This document shows positions 1 through 8,183 of a stretch of DNA of 48,666 bases, piece after piece. Numbering within the stretch: position 1 is the first letter of the stretch; every line of letters begins with the position of its first letter. The position numbers and the translations under genes were made by a program. This DNA comes from Bacillus niameyensis (GTDB taxonomy: Bacteria > Bacillota > Bacilli > Bacillales > Bacillaceae_C), in contig NZ_LN831197.1 in the NCBI RefSeq assembly GCF_001375535.1, forward strand, positions 1,797,321 to 1,845,986, in the 5' to 3' direction. The notes under the pieces are model-generated. The model searched no databases and had not been told where the DNA came from. It saw only the letters and a list, made by a program, of their open reading frames with translations.

Positions 1-220
1 CGAAACCGTCTTTTAACCTTTCCCCATGCAGAGAAAGAAGTTATCCGGTATTAGCTCCGGTTTCCCGAAGTTATCCCAGTCTTACAGGCAGGTTGCCCAC
101 GTGTTACTCACCCGTCCGCCGCTAACTTGCGGGAGCAAGCTCCCACAAGTCCGCTCGACTTGCATGTATTAGGCACGCCGCCAGCGTTCGTCCTGAGCCA
201 GGATCAAACTCTCATTTAAA
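1..220 (-). rRNA. 16S ribosomal RNA, 5' end (partial)
   Basis: Read on the minus strand, the sequence opens with the conserved GAGAGTTTGATCCTGGCTCA block (about 197-216). It continues through GACGAACGCTGGCGG, the V1 hairpin and the GTGAGTAACACGTGGG helix before running off the left edge. Only about the first 220 nt are present. The mature 5' end is placed near 220 by analogy with Bacillus 16S. The operon is transcribed leftward out of the window. Confidence 0.97.
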
Positions 221-282
221 GTTTGTTTAGCTCATATAAAGCTGACGATGATCATTAGATCATCTTTATATTACTGACGTTT

Positions 283-316
283 CTATTTTGTTTAGTTTTC
301 AAAGAACTAATTTGAA
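283..316 (-). promoter_or_regulatory. rrn leader boxA-like antitermination/processing segment
   Basis: The minus strand reads AGTTCTTTGAAAACTAAACA within the transcribed leader between promoter P2 and the 16S start. This block is conserved in Bacillus rRNA leaders and spacers, where it is associated with Nus-type antitermination and pre-rRNA processing. The role here is by similarity. Confidence 0.6.
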
Positions 317-326
317 GCAGGCAATT

Positions 327-355
327 AATATACCATTCAACGATGTGTTTGTCAA
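327..355 (-). promoter_or_regulatory. rRNA operon promoter P2
   Basis: On the minus strand there is a perfect -35 TTGACA (350-355), a 17-bp spacer and -10 TATATT (327-332). It lies about 110 bp upstream of the 16S start, the usual layout of the proximal promoter of a Bacillus rrn operon. Confidence 0.8.
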
Positions 356-398
356 TTATTTTTCTGAAATAATTTCCGTCGTCGAAGTGACAAATAAT

Positions 399-428
399 AT
401 AATACCACTTTTAGTTGATCATTGTCAA
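399..428 (-). promoter_or_regulatory. rRNA operon promoter P1
   Basis: A second minus-strand promoter has -35 TTGACA (423-428), an 18-bp spacer and -10 TATTAT (399-404), about 72 bp upstream of P2. Tandem strong promoters are typical of Bacillus rRNA operons. Confidence 0.75.
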
Positions 429-504
429 CAAAAAAAATCAACGCTGATCTATTTTAAAATTTAAAACCTATTATTTTTCAAACACGTTCCATATATTACT
501 CCTA

Positions 505-720
505 TATGAACCTCCCGCCACTTAAAACATTCCGTTTTTGAAGTGGGGGTTTCCTAACAAATTAATAAGAAACGCTCCAACAAAGAAGTGGTTGGCACTC
601 TCTTTTTACGAGTTCTCGTAGGAGTCGTTTTCATCAACTACATTAGGCAACCACTTATCTGCAGATAAGCAGGGTCGGAACTGACCATCTACTACTTCCT
701 GCCATTAGGCAATCCGTAGA
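505..720 (-). ncRNA. Putative reRNA/omega RNA scaffold downstream of tnpB
   Basis: The roughly 200 nt after the tnpB stop are strongly structured. There is a 16-bp palindrome CTTATCTGCAGATAAG (654-669), a long-range stem AAGTGGTTG/CAACCACTT (586-594 with 648-656), an inner hairpin TACGAG/CTCGTA (607-620) and the right-end hairpin (514-549). In characterised TnpB elements the guide RNA scaffold is made from the 3' end of tnpB and the right end, with the guide taken from DNA beyond the element. Here that DNA is the 5' flank of the rrn operon. This is inference from position and fold. Confidence 0.45.
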
Positions 721-1892
721 TACTTTGTGTTTTTCAGGCTAAAATCGAGCGCTCTGATTTCACCGTAAAAGGTTTTGGCGAAGAAATTAGATGCCCCGTG
801 AATATCTCGATGATTCGAATATCCGCAAGTACATGTATAGATTCTCGAAGATACTTTTCGTCTCTTCGGACAACAAGGACATTGTTGCGTTGTAAAGCGT
901 TCATCATATTTGTCGATTGAAATTCCTTTTGCTTCTAGTTTATAGGTAAGGTAGGCATAGACTTTTCCGAAAGACCAATTGGATAGTTTCTGATTGGTTG
1001 TTCTGCGACGAACCCTTTTCTTTTTACGGCGGGATGTGTTGCGCTGAACCCCGTCTACACAGCCAAAAGCCACTTCTTTCACTTCATTTTCCATGCACCA
1101 ATCGGCAAATTGCTTTGTTGTTTTGTGAAGGGCATCTTGGAGTTGTCGATTGCTTTTTGAGAGAACATAACGTTTCGCTCGGTTGTATTTTTTCCACTGT
1201 TTGGAGCCTTTTGTGCACTTGCTCATTTTCCGTTGCAGTTCTGCTAGCTTTTTATTACGCAGACGATGAATGGAACGGATTTTACGCCCTGTGATAATAA
1301 TGTTTTCACCATTCTCTGCGACTGCCGCTATCGTGTGAACTTCTCCAACATCTATAGCCGAACGGTTCAAGAAGGTATTTTCTTTCACTTCTTGTCCATC
1401 TTCATAGGCGATGGACAATTGCAGTTGCCGGTCAAAAATCAGTTCGATTTCTTTGATTTCACCTTCCGGTAATTCTTTTATCCAAAGAATGAGTGGTGCT
1501 TGTCTTTTTCCTTCAAAGTCACCCATTGATAATTGGATTTTTCCATTTTCAAAGACTTTGAAACCGTTGTTGGCCCATTTCGTATTGAAATGTTTTTTCC
1601 GTTTGTACGGATATTTATTTTTATGACCAGCTTTCCGAGCCTTTCGTGCCGCATCACGTGCAAACAGATATTTATGGCAAACAGCCTGTACGGATTGGGA
1701 ATGAAGGGGGAAAATCCCCTTTGTCCCTTTCTGCAGCGCACTCTTGGTGATCCATTTTCCCGTTTTCAAATGGGTTTCTTTCGCAAGTTCCAGACAGCGG
1801 TTCCAAACTTCGCCCGAAATCCGGTTACACTGGAATAGACGATCAACAGTTTCCTTGCTGGCTCGAAACGGGGTCTTCATACAGCGAATCAT
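705..1892 (-). CDS. tnpB: TnpB-like RNA-guided endonuclease, RuvC-II glutamate displaced
   Basis: This 395-residue protein is a TnpB/IS1341-type nuclease, a family that uses an element-derived RNA to cut DNA and is ancestral to Cas12. It has a basic helical N-terminal region (1-170), RuvC-I Asp at D181 (AIDVGE), a bridge-helix region rich in Lys/Arg (203-250), zinc-binding cysteines (C338-C341 and C354/C356) and RuvC-III Asp at D363 (HRDIHGASN). Where most TnpB proteins carry the RuvC-II glutamate (around 275-279) this one reads VAFGCVDG with no acid at the usual position. E331, just before the zinc finger (YDERFTTQQC), is a candidate substitute, as in TnpB groups with a rearranged active site. 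Start: ATG at 1890-1892; an internal ATG follows at codon 5. No tnpA is present. Confidence 0.85.
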   Translation of the reverse strand: MIRCMKTPFRASKETVDRLFQCNRISGEVWNRCLELAKETHLKTGKWITKSALQKGTKGIFPLHSQSVQAVCHKYLFARDAARKARKAGHKNKYPYKRKKHFNTKWANNGFKVFENGKIQLSMGDFEGKRQAPLILWIKELPEGEIKEIELIFDRQLQLSIAYEDGQEVKENTFLNRSAIDVGEVHTIAAVAENGENIIITGRKIRSIHRLRNKKLAELQRKMSKCTKGSKQWKKYNRAKRYVLSKSNRQLQDALHKTTKQFADWCMENEVKEVAFGCVDGVQRNTSRRKKKRVRRRTTNQKLSNWSFGKVYAYLTYKLEAKGISIDKYDERFTTQQCPCCPKRRKVSSRIYTCTCGYSNHRDIHGASNFFAKTFYGEIRALDFSLKNTKYLRIA

Positions 1893-1921
1893 GTCGATCC
1901 CTCCATGTGATGATATACTTC

Positions 1922-1951
1922 ATTATATCACAAGTAGGAAACGAATGTTCG
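1922..1951 (-). promoter_or_regulatory. tnpB promoter with LexA/DinR-like box
   Basis: Minus-strand CGAACATTCGTTTC lies at 1938-1951 and matches the Gram-positive LexA (DinR) consensus CGAACRNRYGTTYC at all but one defined position. It overlaps the -35 region of a good -10 TATAAT (1922-1927) about 30 bp upstream of the tnpB start. Repression by LexA, and so SOS control of tnpB, is inferred from the match only. Confidence 0.4.
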
Positions 1952-2084
1952 CATAAATAAAAATATAAGAGCAAGCACTCATCTCCCACCTACATCTATC
2001 AGATGTTGAGGAAGGAGACTTCTGCCCAGAGCAGTTAAAACTAAAGTCAATTATTATTCTAGAGTATTCTTCGAACGTTTTCCC

Positions 2085-3488
2085 TTATACAAGCTTATGG
2101 GCATACCATTTCTTTCCCTTGAATCTCCAAGTGAAGATAATTCCCCTAGCGCCCCATTCAATAATCATAGCCACCCATACTCCTATTATTCCAAATCCTA
2201 ATGTAATACCTAAAATATACCCTAGTACAACTCGTAACAACCACATACTTAATAATGACGCGACTGAAGTAAAGGTTGAATCTCCTGCTGCACGTAATGC
2301 GGATGGCATAACAAAACTTAGTGACCATAATAAAGGTTGTGTAATAGCTGAAATTAACATAAGTGTAAAAATGGTCGGTATAATTTCCTCAGGTGGATTG
2401 AACATTTTAATAATTAATGGGAAAAGTGGTAATAAAATTACAGCCGAAACGATAAAGAATATCGAGGATAGTCCAATCAGCGATTTTGTAAGTTTCTTAG
2501 CATCTTTTATATTTCTTTTCCCTATACATTGGCCAACAACTGTAATAATGGAGATACTAATGGCATTTGGACCAATTTGAAACAGAAGTGCTATTGAATT
2601 TGAGATAGCATAAACAGTCATTGCCAGTGTTCCTAACTGAACAATAAATGTTTGTGTTAGCAGCTTTCCTCCATTAAAAAACAATTGTTCCGCTGCAAAT
2701 GGTATGCCAATATACATAACTTTTCTTAGAATGGCAAAATCCAAATGCAAAGCTTCTTTTATCTTGAAATGAATGGTTTCATTGTATTTAATGATATAAA
2801 TTATAGCAGCGATTACCCCTAAAACTCTTGCCGTTATAACAGATAGAACAAGTCCAGTAATTCCCATATTGAAAATCGTAATGAATAAAACATTAAGACC
2901 CGTATTCGTCAAGTTCATAAATAATGATAAATTCAATACAGGCTTTGTTTCGCCTATCCCTCTTAAGGCTCCGGTTACTGCTTGAAAGATTGCAATGAGC
3001 GGATAGGAAATACAACTACCTATTAAATAGATTTTGGCATTAGACAACACATCAGCTTCTGCCTGACCGAATAATAGTTTTAAGACAGGATCATGAAATA
3101 TAATAACGAATAAACTAAGTGTTACAGAGAAAATAGTGCACGCAGATATCGCTTGTGTGGCTGTTTTCGCTACCATATTTGTTTGTCCGCTACCTTTAAA
3201 TTGGGCAACAATAACAGTACCACCTGTTGCAACGGCTATAAATACATTAACTAGAAAGATGTTCAAAGAGTCTACCATACTGACCGCACTGACAGCAGAA
3301 ACTCCGGCAGAACTAATCATAGCTGTGTTTAAAAGGCTCATTAAAATTAAAAAAGCTTGGTCCACAAGGATTGGCGCTGTAATACCGGTAATTTGCTTGT
3401 AGTCCATCAAGTCTCCGGTCAAATATTTATTTAACCAAAAGAATACTTTTTGTTGTACTTTACTGTTTGTTTTATTCAATTTGAACAC
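2085..3488 (-). CDS. MATE family efflux transporter
   Basis: This 467-residue integral membrane protein has about 12 hydrophobic segments in two related halves, the MATE (multi-antimicrobial extrusion) layout. MATE pumps export cationic drugs or metabolites in exchange for Na+ or H+. The N-terminal stretch ITGITAPILVDQAFLILMSL and the segment TGALRGIGETKPVLNL are typical; the latter recurs in the second half as PSALRAAGDSTF. The start is GTG (3486-3488) with a weak AAAGAAG site. It stands alone between the tnpB element and a permease gene. Substrate unknown. A second, different MATE gene lies at 9590-10942. Confidence 0.9.
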   Translation of the reverse strand: MFKLNKTNSKVQQKVFFWLNKYLTGDLMDYKQITGITAPILVDQAFLILMSLLNTAMISSAGVSAVSAVSMVDSLNIFLVNVFIAVATGGTVIVAQFKGSGQTNMVAKTATQAISACTIFSVTLSLFVIIFHDPVLKLLFGQAEADVLSNAKIYLIGSCISYPLIAIFQAVTGALRGIGETKPVLNLSLFMNLTNTGLNVLFITIFNMGITGLVLSVITARVLGVIAAIIYIIKYNETIHFKIKEALHLDFAILRKVMYIGIPFAAEQLFFNGGKLLTQTFIVQLGTLAMTVYAISNSIALLFQIGPNAISISIITVVGQCIGKRNIKDAKKLTKSLIGLSSIFFIVSAVILLPLFPLIIKMFNPPEEIIPTIFTLMLISAITQPLLWSLSFVMPSALRAAGDSTFTSVASLLSMWLLRVVLGYILGITLGFGIIGVWVAMIIEWGARGIIFTWRFKGKKWYAHKLV

Positions 3489-3613
3489 TTCTTTAATGTA
3501 TTTTTTCTATACCAGTTGCGTTTAATCGAATTAATTATACCATGACTACTAGCAAAGAATGAAAACAGATATCTTAATTTTTTTAATCTATAGATTGCAC
3601 ATTTCACCTTATT

Positions 3614-4672
3614 TTATAAAAATACCTTTCCTATTAGACCACAAATTACTCCAAGGAATACTACTGATAAGGCGACAAAAAGTAATACTTTTTTAGGAAA
3701 TGATTTAGCAACCATCAATAATGAGGGTAAACTAATTGCAGGCAATGTAATTAACAATGCAGCTGCTGGCCCACTCCCAAGGCCAATAGACATAAACGTT
3801 TGGATTATCGGAATTTCAGCAGCAGTTGGAATGACAAATAACATTCCGGCAAAAGCCAAAATAAGAATCGCTAAAATGCTATCTGCTGTTGCATCACTGA
3901 ATTGCGGAAATAACCAGATACGTCCCGCACCAAGAAGCAATACCGACAATACATAAGCTGGCACAACATAAAGTAGCATTCCTAGCAAATTTTTCAACCA
4001 TCTTACTATAAAGGGACCTTCAGGTGTTTCTTCCGGAATAATTTGGTCAACATCCAAAGTTTGACTTTTCTTTACAAATCGATTTGCTAAAAAACTAACT
4101 CCAAACGTTAAAGCAATGCCAAATATGAGGCGCAGTACTGTAAACTTCCACGATAATACAAATGTCATAAATATGAGAGTTGCTGGGTTTATCATTGGAT
4201 TTCCAATCCAAAAGGCTAAAGCTGCACCAACTGAAACATTTTTCTTCCGAAGTCCAACAGCCATTGGAGCCGCACAACAGGTGCACATCATCCCTGGTAC
4301 GGAAGCAATTCCAGCAAGAGCTGTACTTCCAAATGATGCTTTCCCTAATAGTTTAAGGAGCCATTGTGTTGGTAACAATACTTGGATTAAAGACCCTAGC
4401 AGAATTCCAAGCAGTGCGGCTTTCCAGACAGATTGAAAGTAAACGAACGCATAATCTAAAGCAGATTGCCAGGATGGTTTCACATTCGATAGATCGCCTA
4501 AAATAGAAGAGCCTACTGAATGTGTATCTTTAGCTAAAATTGCCTTATTAAAATAGGGCCACCATTTTATATACAATAATCCAGTAACAGTGATTAATAT
4601 GAATAGAACGACAAGCAAAATTGCCTTTTTATGAAAAAAGTTTCCCTCTCGTGATGTGTGATCTAGCTGCAA
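3614..4672 (-). CDS. ArsP/DUF318-type permease
   Basis: This 352-residue membrane protein belongs to the permease family of PF03773 (DUF318, which includes the organoarsenical exporter ArsP). It has about eight membrane spans and a central hydrophilic loop (around 195-225). The motif PGMMCTCCAAPMAVGLRKK in the third span region, with three closely spaced Cys, is characteristic, as is WIGNPMINPATL. The start is TTG (4670-4672) behind AGGAGGG at good spacing, and TATAAT lies upstream. There is no arsR or arsenic gene beside it, so an arsenical substrate is only a family-based suggestion. Confidence 0.82.
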   Translation of the reverse strand: MQLDHTSREGNFFHKKAILLVVLFILITVTGLLYIKWWPYFNKAILAKDTHSVGSSILGDLSNVKPSWQSALDYAFVYFQSVWKAALLGILLGSLIQVLLPTQWLLKLLGKASFGSTALAGIASVPGMMCTCCAAPMAVGLRKKNVSVGAALAFWIGNPMINPATLIFMTFVLSWKFTVLRLIFGIALTFGVSFLANRFVKKSQTLDVDQIIPEETPEGPFIVRWLKNLLGMLLYVVPAYVLSVLLLGAGRIWLFPQFSDATADSILAILILAFAGMLFVIPTAAEIPIIQTFMSIGLGSGPAAALLITLPAISLPSLLMVAKSFPKKVLLFVALSVVFLGVICGLIGKVFL

Positions 4673-4817
4673 CTTTAATCCCTCCTATTTTCCAACACGA
4701 TATTATAACACGGTTTTATCGACATGTTTATTTTTTTGATGCCTAAAATGCACTTGCAAAAATTACCTTTCGAATATACTTCTATCATATGAAAAAAAGT
4801 TGATAAAATAGAATAGA

Positions 4818-4851
4818 GCCGTCCCAAGTACTTAATGTCTTGTCGGACGGC
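4818..4851 (-). terminator. Terminator after the SDR gene
   Basis: Arms GCCGTCC (4818-4824) and GGACGGC (4845-4851) form a GC-rich hairpin about 18 bp past the SDR stop. On the minus strand it is followed by a T-rich stretch. The loop is long (20 nt). Confidence 0.55.
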
Positions 4852-4868
4852 CGTGATGCCTAAAATAT

Positions 4869-5630
4869 CTATTGTCTATGTCGATGAATAACTTCAACTC
4901 CACCTGTGGCTGATATAACACTGCCTGTGATCATATCAGAATCTTCTTCACAAATAAACCCGATCAATCTAGCAATGTCTTCTCCCGTACCTGAACGCCC
5001 AATTGGAGTATCGGAATTCTTTATTTTCCTCGCAAATTCTATATCGGATTCCTTCATTTCACCTTCTATATCTCCAGGGCAAATCATATTGGCTGTTATC
5101 CCAAAATTTGCTTCCTCTATTGCTATCGTCTTTGTTAATGATACAAGCCCAACTTTTGCCGCACTATAAGCTGACCGATAAATCCATGCAGGGCTTTGAT
5201 CAGCATCCTGGAATCCATACGTAACGATTCTGCCAAATTGCTGCTGTCTCATAATCGGAATAATCAATTTTGAAAAATGAAAAACCGCACTTAAATTTCC
5301 TTCAATCATTTCATACCATTCGTAATCTTCATAATCAACAAGCTTTTTTCTGACGAAAATATAAGGACCAGCATTATTGATAAAATAATCAATCCGACCA
5401 AAACTAACCATAGTCTGTTCAACAATCTTTTGAATATCAGCCTTTTTGGTAATATCTCCTCTTATAAACAAAATTCGATCTTCATATAATTTCCATTCAT
5501 CCATTAATTCCTGTACTCGTGCAAAATCGCTGCGATAATTTATAGTAACAGAACACCCATTTTGCAAAAAATGTTCTGTTACCTTCCTACCAATCCCCTT
5601 TGAACCAGCTGTTATAATTGCATGCCTCAT
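4869..5630 (-). CDS. Short-chain dehydrogenase/reductase (SDR), possible pteridine or acyl-ACP reductase
   Basis: This is a classical SDR of about 253 residues: an NAD(P)-binding Rossmann start (ITAGSKGIG), NNAG motif (INNAGPY), and catalytic Ser and YxxxK (YRSAYSAAKVG). The Arg-containing stretch TINYRSD suggests NADP(H) preference. The ATG at 5628-5630 is chosen because GGTGAT, complementary to the 3' end of 16S rRNA, sits just before it; an in-frame ATG 12 bp upstream lacks a site. It lies 90 bp downstream of folE in the same direction, which makes a role in pterin reduction (FolM/PTR1-like) conceivable. Sequence alone does not separate that from a FabG-like role. Confidence 0.85.
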   Translation of the reverse strand: MRHAIITAGSKGIGRKVTEHFLQNGCSVTINYRSDFARVQELMDEWKLYEDRILFIRGDITKKADIQKIVEQTMVSFGRIDYFINNAGPYIFVRKKLVDYEDYEWYEMIEGNLSAVFHFSKLIIPIMRQQQFGRIVTYGFQDADQSPAWIYRSAYSAAKVGLVSLTKTIAIEEANFGITANMICPGDIEGEMKESDIEFARKIKNSDTPIGRSGTGEDIARLIGFICEEDSDMITGSVISATGGVEVIHRHRQ

Positions 5631-5733
5631 TAAATCACCCATTTTTTATAGTGTCTTTTTAATAGCATAAACTGGCTGAGTATTCCTCGCTGATTGATGT
5701 TGCGCTTTATTACCGTAATTCATGTATATTGCT

Positions 5734-6369
5734 TTATTTGCCAAGTAGAGACAAAAATTCCATTCGCTTGTCCGAATGATCGGCAAAAACTCCACTCGTT
5801 GCAGTAGTCGTAGTCATTGCATCTGATTTTCTAACTCCTCTACCGCACATGCACATATGTTTTGCTTCGATTACGACCATCACACCCTCAGGGTTGAGCA
5901 TTTCATCTATTGCCCCAACAATTTGATTCGTCAATCTTTCTTGTACTTGAAAACGTTTGGCATACCCTTCTACTGTACGTGCAATTTTAGATAGACCTGT
6001 GATTTTTTCACCTGGAATATAAGCAACGTGTGCTTCACCAAAAAACGGTGCAAAATGATGTTCGCACATAGAATGAAATTCAATATTTTTCACCATAATT
6101 AACCCTTTGTGCTGTACATCAAATACCTTTTGCAAATGAATCCTTGGATCCTCCTTATAACCCTCTGTATATTCAAGAAATGATTTTAATACTCGATATG
6201 GCGTTTCTTGCAATCCTTCCCGTTCAGGATTGTCTCCACATACTTGGATTAAATCACTAACAGCTGCCATAAAATTTTCCGTTTGTTGAACCTTGTAATC
6301 AATATCTTCTTGTCCCTCAAAACGGTCATATAATTTTTGAATTATAAATTGTTTTTTTTCAGAAGGCAT
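5734..6369 (-). CDS. folE: GTP cyclohydrolase I
   Basis: This 211-residue enzyme converts GTP to 7,8-dihydroneopterin triphosphate, the first step of folate, biopterin and queuosine precursor synthesis. Family hallmarks are present: the zinc/catalytic motif MCEHHFAPFFGEAHVAYIPG, KITGLSKIARTVEGYAKRFQ, QERLTNQI and the second zinc cysteine in KHMCMCGRGVRK. The protein is about 20 residues longer at the N-terminus than B. subtilis MtrA. AGAGGT precedes the ATG, and TTGACT/TATTAT (18-bp spacer) lies upstream near 6452-6482. Because it is next to an SDR rather than the mtr/trp region, it may be a paralog of a housekeeping copy. Confidence 0.95.
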   Translation of the reverse strand: MPSEKKQFIIQKLYDRFEGQEDIDYKVQQTENFMAAVSDLIQVCGDNPEREGLQETPYRVLKSFLEYTEGYKEDPRIHLQKVFDVQHKGLIMVKNIEFHSMCEHHFAPFFGEAHVAYIPGEKITGLSKIARTVEGYAKRFQVQERLTNQIVGAIDEMLNPEGVMVVIEAKHMCMCGRGVRKSDAMTTTTATSGVFADHSDKRMEFLSLLGK

Positions 6370-6525
6370 AACCTTACCTCTTTTCTATTTATATGAAGAA
6401 TATATTTATGTTGTAGTTAAATTATAATTACTATTAATTAATATTTAATATAATAGATGACACTCAATACAAAAGTCAATTGTATTAAAGAAAGCAATTT
6501 TTGTAAAAATAACTGTTTACCTATA

Positions 6526-7566
6526 TTACCCATTTAGGATGTATGGATTCTCATTTAAAATCGCCTCAGTTGTGTTCCATAGTTTTGGTAAAAAATCAAT
6601 AACATGTTCACCACGTAATATAAGGTCATTGGTAGAATAGACCCCAATATCACTCATAACTGCTTCAAAAGTTGGAGTGTGATCAAGTTGGAGATTAGGG
6701 GCATCGCAAGCCAATATTTTATGGCAACGCGCAAAAGTTGCTATAATCCAAAACATGGCTTCACGATGATAGCCTGATCGGATCAAATTTAGACTCCCAT
6801 CTATAGCAATAGGGCGAGATATTTGCGCAATATCAGTGCTGAAAAAGAATGGCGTTTTGGCTACAGAGGCAGCTGCATCAAAAGTAAGCGCGAGCTGTTC
6901 TAAGTGGTTCTCCACTTGTTGAGGTGTAAATTGAACACAGCCAAGCAGTGTCAGTAATTCTTCATAAATGTCAGTATACCCGTATTCCATTAAAACCTCT
7001 CGAGCAGCGAGATACCTTAATCTTACGGTAGGATTTCGCAGTGCAGCAACAAGGATAACGTGTGTCGTTACGCCTGATGGGAATAACCATGAAGTAACTT
7101 GATCGTGCCAAGGTACAGCAGGATCAATAGATTGTAATCCATTCTCAACTTTTTTCCGAGCATTTTCACAGCGGCGACGCACCCAACTTCTTTTAGAAAA
7201 TTGGCTGCTAACTTCTTTTTGTAACTTATGTAAATGACCTGTTGGATCCACTATAATCGTGTCTAATCGAAAACTGCCAGCCAAATGATAAGCAGTTAAA
7301 ACATGTTCTGCTGATTGAAGTTCCTTCCAAGCTATATATGTAATCTCAATCAAAACACCTTTATAAATTAATTTTCCAAGTTTAAGTGGCACCTCCTCCT
7401 CATCAGTAACGATAACAATGTCAATGTCAGATGAAATGGGTAATTCTTCATCTACTTGCATGCCTGTTGTCGAACCACTAAAATAAGCTCCTCGAAACCA
7501 CGGCTTTTGACTAACGTGCAACACTACCCATTCAACAGCTATCTTTTTCGCTTTTCCAACTTTCAT
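6526..7566 (-). CDS. Nucleotidyltransferase-domain protein
   Basis: This 346-residue soluble protein has an N-terminal nucleotidyltransferase fold. The signature YFSGSTTG followed by ISSDIDIVIVTDE (residues 28-56) supplies the GS and paired Asp metal-binding residues. A later acidic strand (VLIEITYI) is a candidate third carboxylate. The remaining 250 residues are helical and unassigned. The fold covers aminoglycoside nucleotidyltransferases, CCA enzymes and many uncharacterised proteins; I cannot assign a substrate. AAAGGAGC lies 8 nt before the ATG. It is transcribed alone, upstream of folE. Confidence 0.75.
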   Translation of the reverse strand: MKVGKAKKIAVEWVVLHVSQKPWFRGAYFSGSTTGMQVDEELPISSDIDIVIVTDEEEVPLKLGKLIYKGVLIEITYIAWKELQSAEHVLTAYHLAGSFRLDTIIVDPTGHLHKLQKEVSSQFSKRSWVRRRCENARKKVENGLQSIDPAVPWHDQVTSWLFPSGVTTHVILVAALRNPTVRLRYLAAREVLMEYGYTDIYEELLTLLGCVQFTPQQVENHLEQLALTFDAAASVAKTPFFFSTDIAQISRPIAIDGSLNLIRSGYHREAMFWIIATFARCHKILACDAPNLQLDHTPTFEAVMSDIGVYSTNDLILRGEHVIDFLPKLWNTTEAILNENPYILNG

Positions 7567-7702
7567 AGACGAACGCTCCTTTAGTAATATAGTGGTCCCC
7601 AGTGCTTAACACCCGTAGTTTAAATAATTATGTTTCATAAAGAATGCTCCATTGTTCCTGTTCATATAATGGTATGGAATAAATGAAGTGAGGAGGTTGA
7701 TT

Positions 7703-8071
7703 ATGGGAATTAGACTAATTAAGATTGCTGTTATTTATTTTTTGATCGGCATTTCATTTGGCTTGTATATGTCCATCACCCATCTTTTTAATTTGGCAAC
7801 CGTCCACGTTCATGTTAATCTGCTCGGTTGGATGTCTCTTTCCATCGCTGGTATTTTTTATATTTTATTTCCTAAACTTCAAAATACTTTCGCCGCAAAA
7901 GCTCACTTTTGGCTGCATAATATCGGATTACCTGTCATGATGATTAGTATTGCATTAGCGATACTAATCGGGAGCCCCATTTATTTCATCATTGCTACAA
8001 TCGGCGGAGCTGTTACAGTCCTTGGAATCTTCTGCTTTGGCTATAATATTTTGAAAAACTTAAAATTATGA
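7703..8071 (+). CDS. Four-helix membrane protein, heme-copper oxidase subunit I-like
   Basis: This 122-residue protein has four hydrophobic segments. The block ATVHVHVNLLGWMSLSIAG, with two closely spaced His, resembles the first heme-ligand region of cbb3/NorB-type oxidase subunit I. Such short stand-alone proteins are common in Bacillales and are often annotated as cytochrome oxidase-like. They lack most catalytic ligands, so a heme-binding or assembly role is a guess. The start is the ATG at 7703, 6 nt after GAGGAGG; the GTG at 7688 would place the ribosome site inside the gene. Confidence 0.72.
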   Translation: MGIRLIKIAVIYFLIGISFGLYMSITHLFNLATVHVHVNLLGWMSLSIAGIFYILFPKLQNTFAAKAHFWLHNIGLPVMMISIALAILIGSPIYFIIATIGGAVTVLGIFCFGYNILKNLKL

Positions 8072-8134
8072 TCTAAAAAGCTTGGCATCCTATTCTTCAT
8101 CGCAAAAATCAGCCCATCTATGATATCTTTAGCC

Positions 8135-8175
8135 AAAAAGCATCTTACCTTCTACTGAAGCGCAAGATGCTTTTT
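8135..8175. terminator. Bidirectional terminator
   Basis: A perfect 12-bp stem (8135-8146 with 8164-8175, AAAAAGCATCTT/AAGATGCTTTTT) separates two convergent genes. It carries A- and T-tracts suited to termination from either side. Confidence 0.85.
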
Positions 8176-8183
8176 GAAGATTG

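Larger units (their letters stand above)
505..2040 (-). mobile_element. Solo tnpB element (IS200/IS605 superfamily, IS1341-like)
   Basis: A tnpB gene is flanked by subterminal hairpins and there is no tnpA. The left-end hairpin (1982-2018) has arms TCTCC/GGAGA, CCT/AGG and ACATCT/AGATGT. The right-end hairpin (514-549) has arms CCACTT/AAGTGG and AAAAC/GTTTT. Hairpin ends rather than inverted repeats are the hallmark of this superfamily. Exact ends cannot be fixed from one copy, so the coordinates are approximate. Without tnpA the element would need a transposase in trans to move. Confidence 0.7.

Noticed and set aside
998-1956. Several plus-strand frames opposite tnpB
   Set aside because: Shadows of the tnpB codons; no ribosome sites or recognisable domains.
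6405-6450. Zur-type box upstream of folE
   Set aside because: Only the GTAAT core matches; the AT-rich sequence gives such matches by chance, and this enzyme type is not the zinc-independent one usually controlled by Zur.
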